A stretch of DNA of 64,000 bases. Origin: Mucilaginibacter lappiensis (GTDB lineage: Bacteria > Bacteroidota > Bacteroidia > Sphingobacteriales > Sphingobacteriaceae). The notes under the pieces are model-generated. The model did no database searches and was not told the DNA's origin. It was given only the letters and a program-made list of their open reading frames with translations. The DNA is taken from contig NZ_FTMG01000009.1 in NCBI RefSeq assembly GCF_900155965.1, positions 62,001 through 126,000 on the forward strand, given 5' to 3'. Position 1 is the first letter of the stretch. Each line of letters starts with the position of its first letter. Both the position numbers and the translations under genes were made by a program. Shown here piece after piece: positions 9,026-17,413 of the stretch.

Positions 9026-9939
9026 TATGATTTAATTCTTCCTTCCAGCATGCCACAGGCTCCTTGCCATTTAATAAAATTAACCTCGTTTTTCCAGGCT
9101 TTGTAACTGAGGTAGGCTTTTACTTTTCTGGGCAACAGCGTTTGTTTATTGATATTTTTCCATGGGTTGATGTGGTATTTTTCCAACAACTGAACCCATG
9201 ATCTGTTGGTATCCCGGAGCAGCCGGGCCAGGTAATGAACCTGCATTCTTTCTTTTGGAATGATATGCCGTAGCACCAATTCTGGAAAATACCCAATTTC
9301 CCAGCCAGATTTTAAAATCTGGATATTGATCTCATTATCCCCGCCCGATGTTAAGGAGGTATCGGTCCGGTCGGTTATCATATTTTTATCAGAGCGCATG
9401 GCATCAATGTATGATTGTAGTGCAACTTTTCTGATAGCCATGCCGGCGCCTATGGGGGCGGAGTTGGGATAGCTGTTTTCCCATTTGGTAATGATGGCAT
9501 CATTGCCCAGGTCACGTAAGGCCAGGTTGCCATAAAACTCCTTTAACCAGGCCGGCGTCGCACATTCAAATTCGGGCAGTGATTTGCCACCTGCCGAACC
9601 CATCCGAGGGTGATCTTTAAATAGATTAATGGTCTTTTGCAGATAATCATTTTGGAGTATATTGTCGTCATCAACCATAATTATAATCTCTCCTTTGGCT
9701 TCATCAAATCCTTTAAGCCGGGCATAGGTAAGGCCTTGTCGCTGTTCCCTGACGATCCTGGAATTTGGGAAAAAGCAGAGATCAAGATGAGCGTCAAAGC
9801 CGTTAGAAGAATTATTATCTACAATGATGAGCTCCCATAATAAAAGATCCAATGATTGTTTTTGCAAAGATGAAAGCGTTTGGGCAAGCCTTGTTAAATT
9901 AGGATTGTAAGTACAAATAATAACCGAGATATCCATCAA
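9025..9939 (-). CDS. Glycosyltransferase family 2
   Basis: 304 residues. The opening MMDISVIICTYNPNLTRLAQ, LWELIIVDNNSSNGF and the acidic motif EIIIMVDDDNILQNDYLQ (about residue 95) are those of GT2 enzymes. A likely catalytic or acceptor-side segment LTSGGDNEINIQILKSG follows near residue 205, resembling the (E/D)D motif region. The start overlaps the upstream GT4 by 4 bases. It is probably a cytoplasmic inverting transferase in the repeat-unit pathway. Confidence 0.88.
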   Translation of the reverse strand: MMDISVIICTYNPNLTRLAQTLSSLQKQSLDLLLWELIIVDNNSSNGFDAHLDLCFFPNSRIVREQRQGLTYARLKGFDEAKGEIIIMVDDDNILQNDYLQKTINLFKDHPRMGSAGGKSLPEFECATPAWLKEFYGNLALRDLGNDAIITKWENSYPNSAPIGAGMAIRKVALQSYIDAMRSDKNMITDRTDTSLTSGGDNEINIQILKSGWEIGYFPELVLRHIIPKERMQVHYLARLLRDTNRSWVQLLEKYHINPWKNINKQTLLPRKVKAYLSYKAWKNEVNFIKWQGACGMLEGRIKS

Positions 9940-11150
9940 GCGAATTTGTTGACAGCCTCTTGGTACCAGGCTATTGAATTTGAGGCAAGTTGTACATCTG
10001 AAAATTTATCTTCAACTGTTTTTCTGGCATTTGCGCCTAATTCTTTTCTCAGATCCGCGTCTTCTATGAGCGCGGAGAGCTGATGGACAAGACTTGATAC
10101 ATTCTCCGGTTCGGCCAATAAACCATTATGGTTGTCTTTTATAATATCCGGTGCTCCGCCTGCTTTCAGCCCGATAACGGGCTTTCCATAACTCATTGCT
10201 TCAATATATATCAATCCGAAGGACTCATATCGTGATGGTGCCACAAAAATATGGCAGCTGGCATAAGCCCTGTTGGTATCCGCCTGGTTAGCTGAACCGC
10301 AAAACATTACTTTGTTTGTAATATCAACAGGATGCTGAACACGGAAAGCTTTTTCGTAAGCATTATCGTTATCAGCACCAATCAATTTAAAAACCACTTT
10401 TTCATATTTTTCCAACACCAGGGGAATGGCTGCTAACAATAAGTCGATGCCTTTTCTGTATTCAAAACGCCCCACAAACAATATCTCGATCTGATCGCTA
10501 TTTGGGGTTTGAATTGATGATAAAATAGGCAAAGGAATGCCATGGGGAACGATATGGAACCTACCGGTATTAATACCATACAGCCGTTCCATTTCAGCCG
10601 CATGATGATGAGTATGGGTAACCAGGCAATTGCTTTTTTTTAACATCGCTATCTCCATATGTCCCAATCTTTTTTGAAGCCTTGACTTAAATGGATAGTA
10701 CTCCTCCATGATTTGTAAAAATGTTGTACTTACCCGCACAACAACGGGTATTTGCGGCTTTCTTATTAAAAAGTTAAAATAGCATAGTGAATAATAATTG
10801 GTTGTTTCAATAACATCCAGCTGATATTCTTTGATGACCCTGTTCAGTATTTTAAAAGTAACCAGCATACATCGCAGTTTAAGCAGAAAATCAAGCACGG
10901 CCCATCTGTTTTTGAAAAGCTTGTGGAAATAAGCTGGCAAAGTTATAGGATAGGTTAATAAGGTAATTAAAGGATTGATTTGTTGACTCCCGATGTTATC
11001 ACCATCTCCATAAGAAGGCCGTACATATAAAATCACTACGCGATGCCCTTGTTGCGCTAATGCATTCGCCAAAATGGAGAAATGATTAGCTATACCACTA
11101 TTAAAAGTTTGCTTATCCGGGTAATAGGGTGTAACTAAACCAATGGTCAT
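9936..11150 (-). CDS. Glycosyltransferase family 4
   Basis: 404 residues. The N-lobe is MTIGLVTPYYPDKQTFNSGI. The C-lobe begins at IEILFVGRFEYRKGIDLLLA (about residue 222). The GT4 signature E-x7-E is clear in SRYESFGLIYIEAMSYGKPV (about residue 310), followed by a GGAPDIIKDNHNG loop. This is a full-length retaining GT-B enzyme. A short direct-repeat array lies between it and the upstream gene at 11157-11191. Confidence 0.9.
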   Translation of the reverse strand: MTIGLVTPYYPDKQTFNSGIANHFSILANALAQQGHRVVILYVRPSYGDGDNIGSQQINPLITLLTYPITLPAYFHKLFKNRWAVLDFLLKLRCMLVTFKILNRVIKEYQLDVIETTNYYSLCYFNFLIRKPQIPVVVRVSTTFLQIMEEYYPFKSRLQKRLGHMEIAMLKKSNCLVTHTHHHAAEMERLYGINTGRFHIVPHGIPLPILSSIQTPNSDQIEILFVGRFEYRKGIDLLLAAIPLVLEKYEKVVFKLIGADNDNAYEKAFRVQHPVDITNKVMFCGSANQADTNRAYASCHIFVAPSRYESFGLIYIEAMSYGKPVIGLKAGGAPDIIKDNHNGLLAEPENVSSLVHQLSALIEDADLRKELGANARKTVEDKFSDVQLASNSIAWYQEAVNKFA

Positions 11151-11156
11151 CCGGGA

Positions 11157-11191
11157 ATAATTATTGAATTAGTGATTTATTGAATTAGTAA
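11157..11191. repeat. Short word array: TTATTGAATTAGT twice
   Basis: The word TTATTGAATTAGT(GA/AA) occurs twice head to tail at 11161-11175 and 11177-11191. It fills the gap between two genes and encodes the last residues (LLIQ) and the stop codon of the upstream gene. It is a single-armed member of the word-array class. Confidence 0.55.
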
Positions 11192-12244
11192 TTTTGTATT
11201 GGCACTTTTTAAAGTTCTATTTACTTGCCGTATCCAGATATCAAAACCCAAAGGGTTCCAATGGGCGTCGCTTAAAAAGTATAGGTTATGTTGATCAGAT
11301 TTAAAAGTCTTATAGATGCTGATGAGGGGCAGGTCGGTTTGCTCCTCTATCCGTTCCAGCAGATGGTTATAAGGCATCCGGTTTTCATCATAGATGGATA
11401 CCGGGTTTGGGACAATACTCAAGAACACTTTTTTAAACCCGATGGCTTCGTAATAATTTTTAGCCTCTTTAAGGTTTGCCGTTATCGTATCAATTTGCCG
11501 GGCAGTTTTATATCTGAAGGCCGAATGGATATCGCTGGTGTCAACAGTGATATTTAATAGTAATCTTTTTTTGTCGGTACTCACGGCAACTTCTTTCGCT
11601 ACGCGGCCAAATAAATTATAGTTGAGCGATGCTTTTAACTCTTTTATCGGGGTAAATAACTTGTCGTCAAATAGTAAAAGTTCCAAATTCCGGCTCAGGT
11701 CTTTGTTGAAAATAATGTTTCCTAACCTGTTTAAGAGAGAAGGTGATACAGAGGGATTTGCTTTTATTTCATCGGTTTTGTTCATAACATAGCCATTGAG
11801 GTTACGCTCGGCAAATTCCATGATCAGGAAATTTTGTTGGGTACTGTCTAACCGGAGAGGGCCGAAGGGGAATCTTCTGTCTAAAAAAATAACCTTATCG
11901 AAACCATCAAATGCGCTTGTTAATGTTTTGTCAGCCAAAAAGCTATCGCCAATAATATAAAGCACCCGGTTTTGAGGATTCGCTCCACTTGTGGAATTGT
12001 ATTTTTTGAAAGGTTCCAGCTTAAACCGGTATTGGGGCAGATAGCATAAGCCATAAAGGTCGCCGTATGCCCAGCGATCCGATCTTACAAAAAATCGGTG
12101 ATATAATGATCTGGGTGTATGGTCATTATTTAAATGGTCAAAATATCTGTCCTGCTTAATCCGGTTGATGAACGACTGGTTCATGGCCGTCAATAGTACT
12201 ATCATACTAATAGCTAATACCAATATACCGGTGATCTTTTTCAT
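11177..12244 (-). CDS. AlgJ/DltD-like SGNH-type protein, partner of the MBOAT O-acyltransferase
   Basis: 355 residues. One N-terminal membrane anchor (about residues 5-22, ITGILVLAISMIVLLTAM) precedes an extracytoplasmic domain. The motif VLYIIGDSFLADKTL (about residue 92) is the GDS-type nucleophile block. LYFLSDAHWNPLGFDIW (about residue 325) is the D-x-H block. Together these match the SGNH fold of AlgJ/AlgX/PatB-type O-acetyltransferases, which move an acetyl group from the MBOAT partner onto the polymer outside the membrane. It overlaps the MBOAT stop by one base (ATGA), a usual sign of a two-gene unit. The substrate is presumably the polysaccharide made by this locus. Confidence 0.75.
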   Translation of the reverse strand: MKKITGILVLAISMIVLLTAMNQSFINRIKQDRYFDHLNNDHTPRSLYHRFFVRSDRWAYGDLYGLCYLPQYRFKLEPFKKYNSTSGANPQNRVLYIIGDSFLADKTLTSAFDGFDKVIFLDRRFPFGPLRLDSTQQNFLIMEFAERNLNGYVMNKTDEIKANPSVSPSLLNRLGNIIFNKDLSRNLELLLFDDKLFTPIKELKASLNYNLFGRVAKEVAVSTDKKRLLLNITVDTSDIHSAFRYKTARQIDTITANLKEAKNYYEAIGFKKVFLSIVPNPVSIYDENRMPYNHLLERIEEQTDLPLISIYKTFKSDQHNLYFLSDAHWNPLGFDIWIRQVNRTLKSANTKLLIQ

Positions 12245-13632
12245 CAGAATTGAAAATAAATAAATTGAGCCTCATTAAATATCCCCAGGAAATAACAGGC
12301 AATAAATAAAATAGCCGTAGTCAATAACATGCCACGTTTTGACCACACGGCTTTACGCTGCAGGTACCATTCACCCCCTAACAAAGCCAGGATAATGAAT
12401 ATGCAATAAAAGATTTCGTTCCATGGCATAATAGAAGCTGCAGTATAATGGAAGGAAGCTAAAGTAAAGATCTTGTTTAGGATGAAAATACCTTCGGTAA
12501 CCGTATTGGCCCTGAAAAATATCCATGCCAGGCAAACCAGGTTAAAGGTGAGTATCCATTGGAGATAACTAAATCCCTTTACATGAATTTCGAATTTTTT
12601 CAGTAGCTGATAGCCAATGAGCAGTAGGCCATGTACTAAGCCCCATACCAGGTATTTCCAATTGGCGCCATGCCACAAACCACTAATGATAAATACAACA
12701 AGTATATTAATGCAAGTGACTGTGAAAGTTACCCGGCTGCCGCCAAGGGGGATGTAAACATAATCGCGGAACCAGGTAGATAAGGAGATATGCCAACGCT
12801 GCCAAAATTCTGCAATGTTTTTGGAGAGATAGGGCATGTTAAAGTTTCGCATCAGTTCAATACCTAAAGTTAAGGCAGCACCTACAGCAATGTCTGAGTA
12901 TCCGCTAAAGTCGCAATAGATCTGGAATGCGAAAAAATAAACAGCCACCAGGAGATCAAATGCAGAATGGCCGTGGGGGTTGTTAAATACCGGGTCAACA
13001 AACATGCCCAAACGGTCGGCAATCACCATTTTTTTAAACAAGCCTATCGCTATTAAAAATATGCCGGTAATAAAACCTGTGGTATTGAATTGGTTTACAC
13101 GGTGCAACTGGGGTAAAATATGCTGAGGTCTTTCAATTGGCCCGGCAACCATCTGCGGATAAAAAAGCACGTACAGTGCGTAAATACCAAAATGCTTTTC
13201 GGCCTTTTGATTACCACGGTAAACTTCAATGGTATAGCTCATAGCTTGGAAAGTGTGAAACGACAATCCTATAGGCAACAAAATATGCAGCAAGGGTATT
13301 TGCGGACCATTAAAATGATGACTCAGGAAATTAATGTTACCCGCGAAAAAGTCGAAATATTTAAATACGGCCAGTACCCCTACGTTAGCGATTATACTTG
13401 CCAGCAGAAAAAACTTTTTATTACTGCCCTGTGCCTTTTCAATTAATAAACCCGCTATATAATCAATTACAATGGTGAAAAGTATAATTAAAATATATAC
13501 CGGTTTAAAATACATGTAAAAGTAACAGCTGACCAGTAAAAGCCATATCCAGCGTAATTTGGGCGTTAGCAGATAATACGCGCTGGTTACTACCAGGAAA
13601 AAGAGCAGGAATAAAAGAGAGTTAAATAACAT
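12244..13632 (-). CDS. MBOAT family O-acyltransferase (AlgI-like)
   Basis: 462 residues and about a dozen hydrophobic helices. Conserved MBOAT landmarks are visible: GLSFHTFQAMSYTIEVYRG (about residue 120), FYPQMVAGPIERPQHILPQL, CDFSGYSDIAVGAALTLG, FWQRWHISLSTWFRDYVYIP (about residue 280), and the catalytic histidine in VFIISGLWHGANWKYLVWG (about residue 320). It should carry acetyl groups across the inner membrane to the AlgJ-like partner encoded next. The start codon lies six bases from a perfect inverted-repeat element. Confidence 0.93.
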   Translation of the reverse strand: MLFNSLLFLLFFLVVTSAYYLLTPKLRWIWLLLVSCYFYMYFKPVYILIILFTIVIDYIAGLLIEKAQGSNKKFFLLASIIANVGVLAVFKYFDFFAGNINFLSHHFNGPQIPLLHILLPIGLSFHTFQAMSYTIEVYRGNQKAEKHFGIYALYVLFYPQMVAGPIERPQHILPQLHRVNQFNTTGFITGIFLIAIGLFKKMVIADRLGMFVDPVFNNPHGHSAFDLLVAVYFFAFQIYCDFSGYSDIAVGAALTLGIELMRNFNMPYLSKNIAEFWQRWHISLSTWFRDYVYIPLGGSRVTFTVTCINILVVFIISGLWHGANWKYLVWGLVHGLLLIGYQLLKKFEIHVKGFSYLQWILTFNLVCLAWIFFRANTVTEGIFILNKIFTLASFHYTAASIMPWNEIFYCIFIILALLGGEWYLQRKAVWSKRGMLLTTAILFIACYFLGIFNEAQFIYFQF

Positions 13633-13638
13633 ATGGGG

Positions 13639-13733
13639 GAAGAATCAAGAGATGAGAGTCAAGAGCCAAGACAGATCGAAAAAAGCAGCTTGTTATTTTT
13701 TCATGATTCTTGACTCTCATCTCTTGATTCTTC
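13639..13733. repeat. Word-array element with perfect 26-base inverted arms (AATCAAGAG/GAGTCAAGA words)
   Basis: 13639-13664 and 13708-13733 are exact reverse complements over 26 bases. An imperfect continuation narrows the loop from 43 bases to about 20. The words AGAATCAAGAG and GAGAGTCAAGAG alternate. It sits exactly between the end of a GT2 gene (stop at 13736) and the MBOAT start (13632), occupying nearly the whole gap. Confidence 0.9.
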
Positions 13734-13735
13734 TT

Positions 13736-14659
13736 TTAAACGATCTTTAGTAATCTGTATAATTTTAACCTGATGCGGTTCAGGAAAACTATTCTTTTCC
13801 ATTCCGGTACTGGTCCGTGCCCTTCTGCCGACCACATTTTTACATGATCCTCGTGCCATTTATTTTTTGTAGCTTCATTATGGGTCTTGGCATCGTCATG
13901 AACGTTAGCTACAGCCAACGGCTGCCTTATCCGTTTGCGTTTATGGCCTTTTACCAATCTTAGCCAAAGCTCATAATCAAGCGCACAATACATTTCTTCC
14001 CAAACCGGCTGATGGATGCTTGCGCTCCAAAAGCAGGCTGGTTGTGGTAATGATGGTATCTTTAAAAAATAATCGTATAACGGCGGTACAGTCATCAATT
14101 CCAACTCATTGTTCTTTTTGTTAAAGACATATCCGTAAACAAAAGCAGTCTGATGTTTTAAAAAGGTATTGGCCACCAGGTGGAATATATTTTTCAGGTA
14201 GTAATCGTCACTGTTTATCCACGCATAATAGCTGCCACTTGCCAGGCTGAAACCTAAATTGATAGCGTTTGATTGTCCCTTATCTTTTTTGCTTTGCCAA
14301 TAACTTATCCAGGGAGAATATTTTTCGAGTATTGCACCGCTGTCATCTGTGCTACCCCCATCAATCACTATATATTCCAGGTTAGGATAGTTTTGCAAGA
14401 GTATTGACCGGATGGTTTCTTCCAGAAAGTGACCCTGATTAAAAGAAGGTGTAACAATGGTGAGCTTTGGCCATGTTATCTTTTCATCATATAAAGCCGG
14501 TGAAGTTTCCTCGGTCCAGGGCCAGCCTGTTTTATCAGTTTCGGGTTTGGGTAAAATATTTAATAGACCCTGTTTGGTAAACGGTACCGTTTGCAACGGA
14601 AATGCCGCTCCGTTTTTTTCTAATTCGGCACGATATTGAAGCAGATCAGGCAGAAGCAT
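13736..14659 (-). CDS. Glycosyltransferase family 2
   Basis: 307 residues. About 65 N-terminal residues precede the GT-A domain, which starts at WPKLTIVTPSFNQGHFLEET, then NYPNLEYIVIDGGSTDDSGA and the DXD-like AWINSDDYYLKNIF (about residue 148). This subgroup (WcaA-like) is common in exopolysaccharide loci. The C-terminus is basic (WKRIVFLNRIRLKLYRLLK), which could bind the membrane surface. The neighbouring 521-residue GT-like gene lies upstream. Confidence 0.88.
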   Translation of the reverse strand: MLLPDLLQYRAELEKNGAAFPLQTVPFTKQGLLNILPKPETDKTGWPWTEETSPALYDEKITWPKLTIVTPSFNQGHFLEETIRSILLQNYPNLEYIVIDGGSTDDSGAILEKYSPWISYWQSKKDKGQSNAINLGFSLASGSYYAWINSDDYYLKNIFHLVANTFLKHQTAFVYGYVFNKKNNELELMTVPPLYDYFLKIPSLPQPACFWSASIHQPVWEEMYCALDYELWLRLVKGHKRKRIRQPLAVANVHDDAKTHNEATKNKWHEDHVKMWSAEGHGPVPEWKRIVFLNRIRLKLYRLLKIV

Positions 14660-14746
14660 TTATCGTTTTATTTTCAAGAGAGTAATTTGTTTTTTAATGG
14701 TAATGAAGCTATCATGAGCCGGTTTACTCATTCCGGTTTGTGAACT

Positions 14747-16312
14747 TTAGCTCATGATGGTTTCAAGAGAAAAACATCTTTGATCAAAATGATCTAAAAA
14801 TGCCCTGTCCCTGTCTCTTAAGATTATATCCGTATTTATTTCACCAATAAAACCGGCATTGTTATCTAAGGGTATAACTATCGGCTCTTCATCTGGAAAT
14901 CTTGGAAAACTATCATGTACCATCACGTCATGCTTAACCAGCGGATATATGATCTTATTTAAAAAAGCCATATCCATTCCGTATTGGTTTGTCATCAGGA
15001 GCTTTTTCGTTTCTTTTTTGATGTCGATATCTATCAATCCCTTTTTTATACCCCAAATGCCTCCCATAATTCTGCCGGTGTGGTTCACATGGTCCCGGAT
15101 AATGTGAAATTTCTTCTCGGAATTTAACCACTCATCGATCATTAATTTTTCCCGGTAAGTGCAAAAAGAATCAATATCCCTAATAATAACAGCATCCTTG
15201 TTTTTGTCTTCTATCACTAAAAAACGCCAGTTCATATACCGTGCGTCAATTCCGCCTCTTTTCATGATAATCACCTCACACTGTTTATCCAGGAGTAGTT
15301 GGATGGTCTTGGCGCTTACATCACTGCCAATGTATAATCGGCATTGCCAATCAGGAAGCCATTCATTATACGATGCCAGGGTTTGATCGATGTTTTCTAT
15401 ATATCTCGGTTCATTACCATAAAGTGCAAAGGCTATGGTTTTAGTTTTTACGGCTTTTGCAGGGATTGTTTTTAAAACCTGGTATAAGTCTTTATCGAAA
15501 AGAAGCTGCTTTAGCTGTTTAATGGCGAGATAAACCGCCTTAACCGGGTTTTTAAATGACTGAAAAAAGAAAGCCTTATGATCAGACCCCGCTTCAACAA
15601 AATTGATAAGGTTTTTAAGCTTACTAAGATTTGGGTTTAGCGGCCTTATGCTATGGGCATCAATATATTTGTTATTAAATAACCCTAATTTGGAATACCA
15701 CCACTTCCCCCTGTCTATTCTTTTTCTGGCAAAGGGAGCCCACCCGCCTCTTGTTAAAAAGATGGTTTTTTTTAACAAGGGCGATTCATGTAACTGTTTA
15801 GCGAAAAAAAGCTCGTCGGTTTCCCAGTGCAAACCTAAAGCATACAGAGATTCGATAAATTCTTTTATGGTAAGCCAGTTGGTATCTTTAAGGCCAATAA
15901 TTTGTTGAAAAAACTTCCCTTTGGCAGCTATATAACACATCGGGTACCTTACCTGATCTTTATAAGCATCAGCCGAAAATATGATGATGCGATCATCGTC
16001 ATATTGGGATATCTGATTGGTAAAGTATTCTCTGCTTAGGGGAATCATGTCTATGTCGCCTATGACAGATATTTCTTCCGGAAACAGACAAGGTATAATA
16101 AAGCGGATAACCTGTGCTATAAATCCTGTAGGTATGTTATCAATAAGCGGAACTTTAATGACCAGGCCATGCTCGTAATTGAGGTTAAGATCGCCAATAA
16201 CTGCTACAACCGGGGCTATTTTAAAATTGCTCCATGCTGTTGCAGTTAATGGCCAAAAATCATAATAGAATGGGTTGGCGTCTGTAGAGACTATTGCTTT
16301 TTGGATGATCAA
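14747..16312 (-). CDS. Two-lobed GT-A-like protein of unknown specificity
   Basis: 521 residues with two glycosyltransferase-like halves. The first half (about 1-230) has EISVIGDIDMIPLSREYF, a DXD motif near residue 83, and LHWETDELFFAKQL. The second (about 270-521) opens AFALYGNEPRYIENIDQTL, continues CRLYIGSDVSAKTIQLLL, has another DXD motif in AVIIRDIDSFCTYREK (about residue 385), then MGGIWGIKKG. Each half looks like a nucleotide-sugar-binding GT-A core, so one protein may add two sugars or one half may be structural. I do not recognise a named family. It lies among transferases in the operon, 8 bases after the acyltransferase stop region on the coding strand. A 10-base imperfect hairpin (ATCATGAGC...GCTCATGAT) lies at its 3' end near 14713-14757. 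Confidence 0.6.
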   Translation of the reverse strand: MIIQKAIVSTDANPFYYDFWPLTATAWSNFKIAPVVAVIGDLNLNYEHGLVIKVPLIDNIPTGFIAQVIRFIIPCLFPEEISVIGDIDMIPLSREYFTNQISQYDDDRIIIFSADAYKDQVRYPMCYIAAKGKFFQQIIGLKDTNWLTIKEFIESLYALGLHWETDELFFAKQLHESPLLKKTIFLTRGGWAPFARKRIDRGKWWYSKLGLFNNKYIDAHSIRPLNPNLSKLKNLINFVEAGSDHKAFFFQSFKNPVKAVYLAIKQLKQLLFDKDLYQVLKTIPAKAVKTKTIAFALYGNEPRYIENIDQTLASYNEWLPDWQCRLYIGSDVSAKTIQLLLDKQCEVIIMKRGGIDARYMNWRFLVIEDKNKDAVIIRDIDSFCTYREKLMIDEWLNSEKKFHIIRDHVNHTGRIMGGIWGIKKGLIDIDIKKETKKLLMTNQYGMDMAFLNKIIYPLVKHDVMVHDSFPRFPDEEPIVIPLDNNAGFIGEINTDIILRDRDRAFLDHFDQRCFSLETIMS

Positions 16313-16319
16313 GGGATTA

Positions 16320-17387
16320 TCAGTTGAATTTTTTCTTGAGTTTTAAAAAGCGGCTTTCAAAGAGGTAGTATGATAAATAAGAAACGACAAAGAGAATGGG
16401 TACATTAAACCATGCTGAATCAGCATACCGGAAATAATGCCCCCAGGGCTGGTATTGGGTAAACAATTGCTGCCATATATAAATGCTGTATGATAAGGTC
16501 CCAATTTGCATCAAAATCTTGTTTTTTAAGATTTTAGACAATAAAGTGCTTTCATCAAAACACAGATATATTATTACAGCTATCAATAAATCAAAGATTA
16601 ATGTGGTGATGAACTCATTTTCGATGAGCTGGCTGTTTCTGAAAATAATGGCAGCAACAAAAAGAACGAAGGTAAAAAGGAAATTGCTCTTTATTTTATT
16701 TGTAGGTAGTATCCCCTTAAAAATCAGGGCTGAAAGTAGGGTGCCAATTAATATGGATATCGTATCGTTCCCGAATAAAAGAACGATCAGGAGCGAGAGG
16801 TAGTGAATGATTTTAACAGAGAAAAACCAGCCGACATTATTGTAAACCAAAAGCCCTAGTATCTTGATTGTTAAAATGATGAGGCATATAATTTTTATAT
16901 AATGTTTAAAGCAAAAAACTATAATTATCGGAAAAAATAAATAGAATTGCTCCTCGACAGCCAACGTATAAAAGTGCCCGTTATACCAATCAGCGTTATT
17001 GGTATGTATAGGCAGGTTTCGTAAATAAAGGAAAGAAGTGAGGAATGAAACGTTTGAAATGGAAAGCTTTAAAAGAACGTTTAAAATAAGCAATACGATG
17101 AGGAATAAATAGGATACAGGCAAGATCCGTAGCGCCCTTCTGATATAAAAATTTTTAAACGAAACTCTGCCATTTAAAATATTTTCTTTGTGCAATAAGG
17201 TGGTGATCAAAAATCCACTCAATACATAAAATATCCCCACTCCGGCATTCCCTTTGAAATAATTGCCAAATTGGGTGCCGATGGTTAGGTGGCCAATTAC
17301 AACTATTAAAATGGCTACGCCCCGGAGCCCGCTTAAGGTTGGATAATAGGGTTGGTTAAGTAATGGAGGGATAGTTTTTATTTCCAA
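16320..17387 (-). CDS. Acyltransferase 3 family (OafA-like) membrane protein
   Basis: 355 residues and about ten helices. The N-terminus YYPTLSGLRGVAILIVVIGHLTIG carries the R and H of the acyltransferase-3 family (LRGVA, H around residue 33). NAGVGIFYVLSGFLITTLLHKE and FYIRRALRILPVSYLF follow, the family's typical first-quarter signature, and TLAVEEQFYLFFPIIIVF is at about residue 145. It should transfer acetyl or another acyl group to a sugar, so this locus has two independent acylation routes (this one and the MBOAT/AlgJ pair). Confidence 0.93.
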   Translation of the reverse strand: MEIKTIPPLLNQPYYPTLSGLRGVAILIVVIGHLTIGTQFGNYFKGNAGVGIFYVLSGFLITTLLHKENILNGRVSFKNFYIRRALRILPVSYLFLIVLLILNVLLKLSISNVSFLTSFLYLRNLPIHTNNADWYNGHFYTLAVEEQFYLFFPIIIVFCFKHYIKIICLIILTIKILGLLVYNNVGWFFSVKIIHYLSLLIVLLFGNDTISILIGTLLSALIFKGILPTNKIKSNFLFTFVLFVAAIIFRNSQLIENEFITTLIFDLLIAVIIYLCFDESTLLSKILKNKILMQIGTLSYSIYIWQQLFTQYQPWGHYFRYADSAWFNVPILFVVSYLSYYLFESRFLKLKKKFN

Positions 17388-17413
17388 TTTGATTGGTAAT
17401 AACCTGAGGTCAA

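Noticed and set aside
14713-14757. ATCATGAGC/GCTCATGAT hairpin as another word-array element
   Set aside because: The arms are only nine bases with no repeated words; likely a simple stem.
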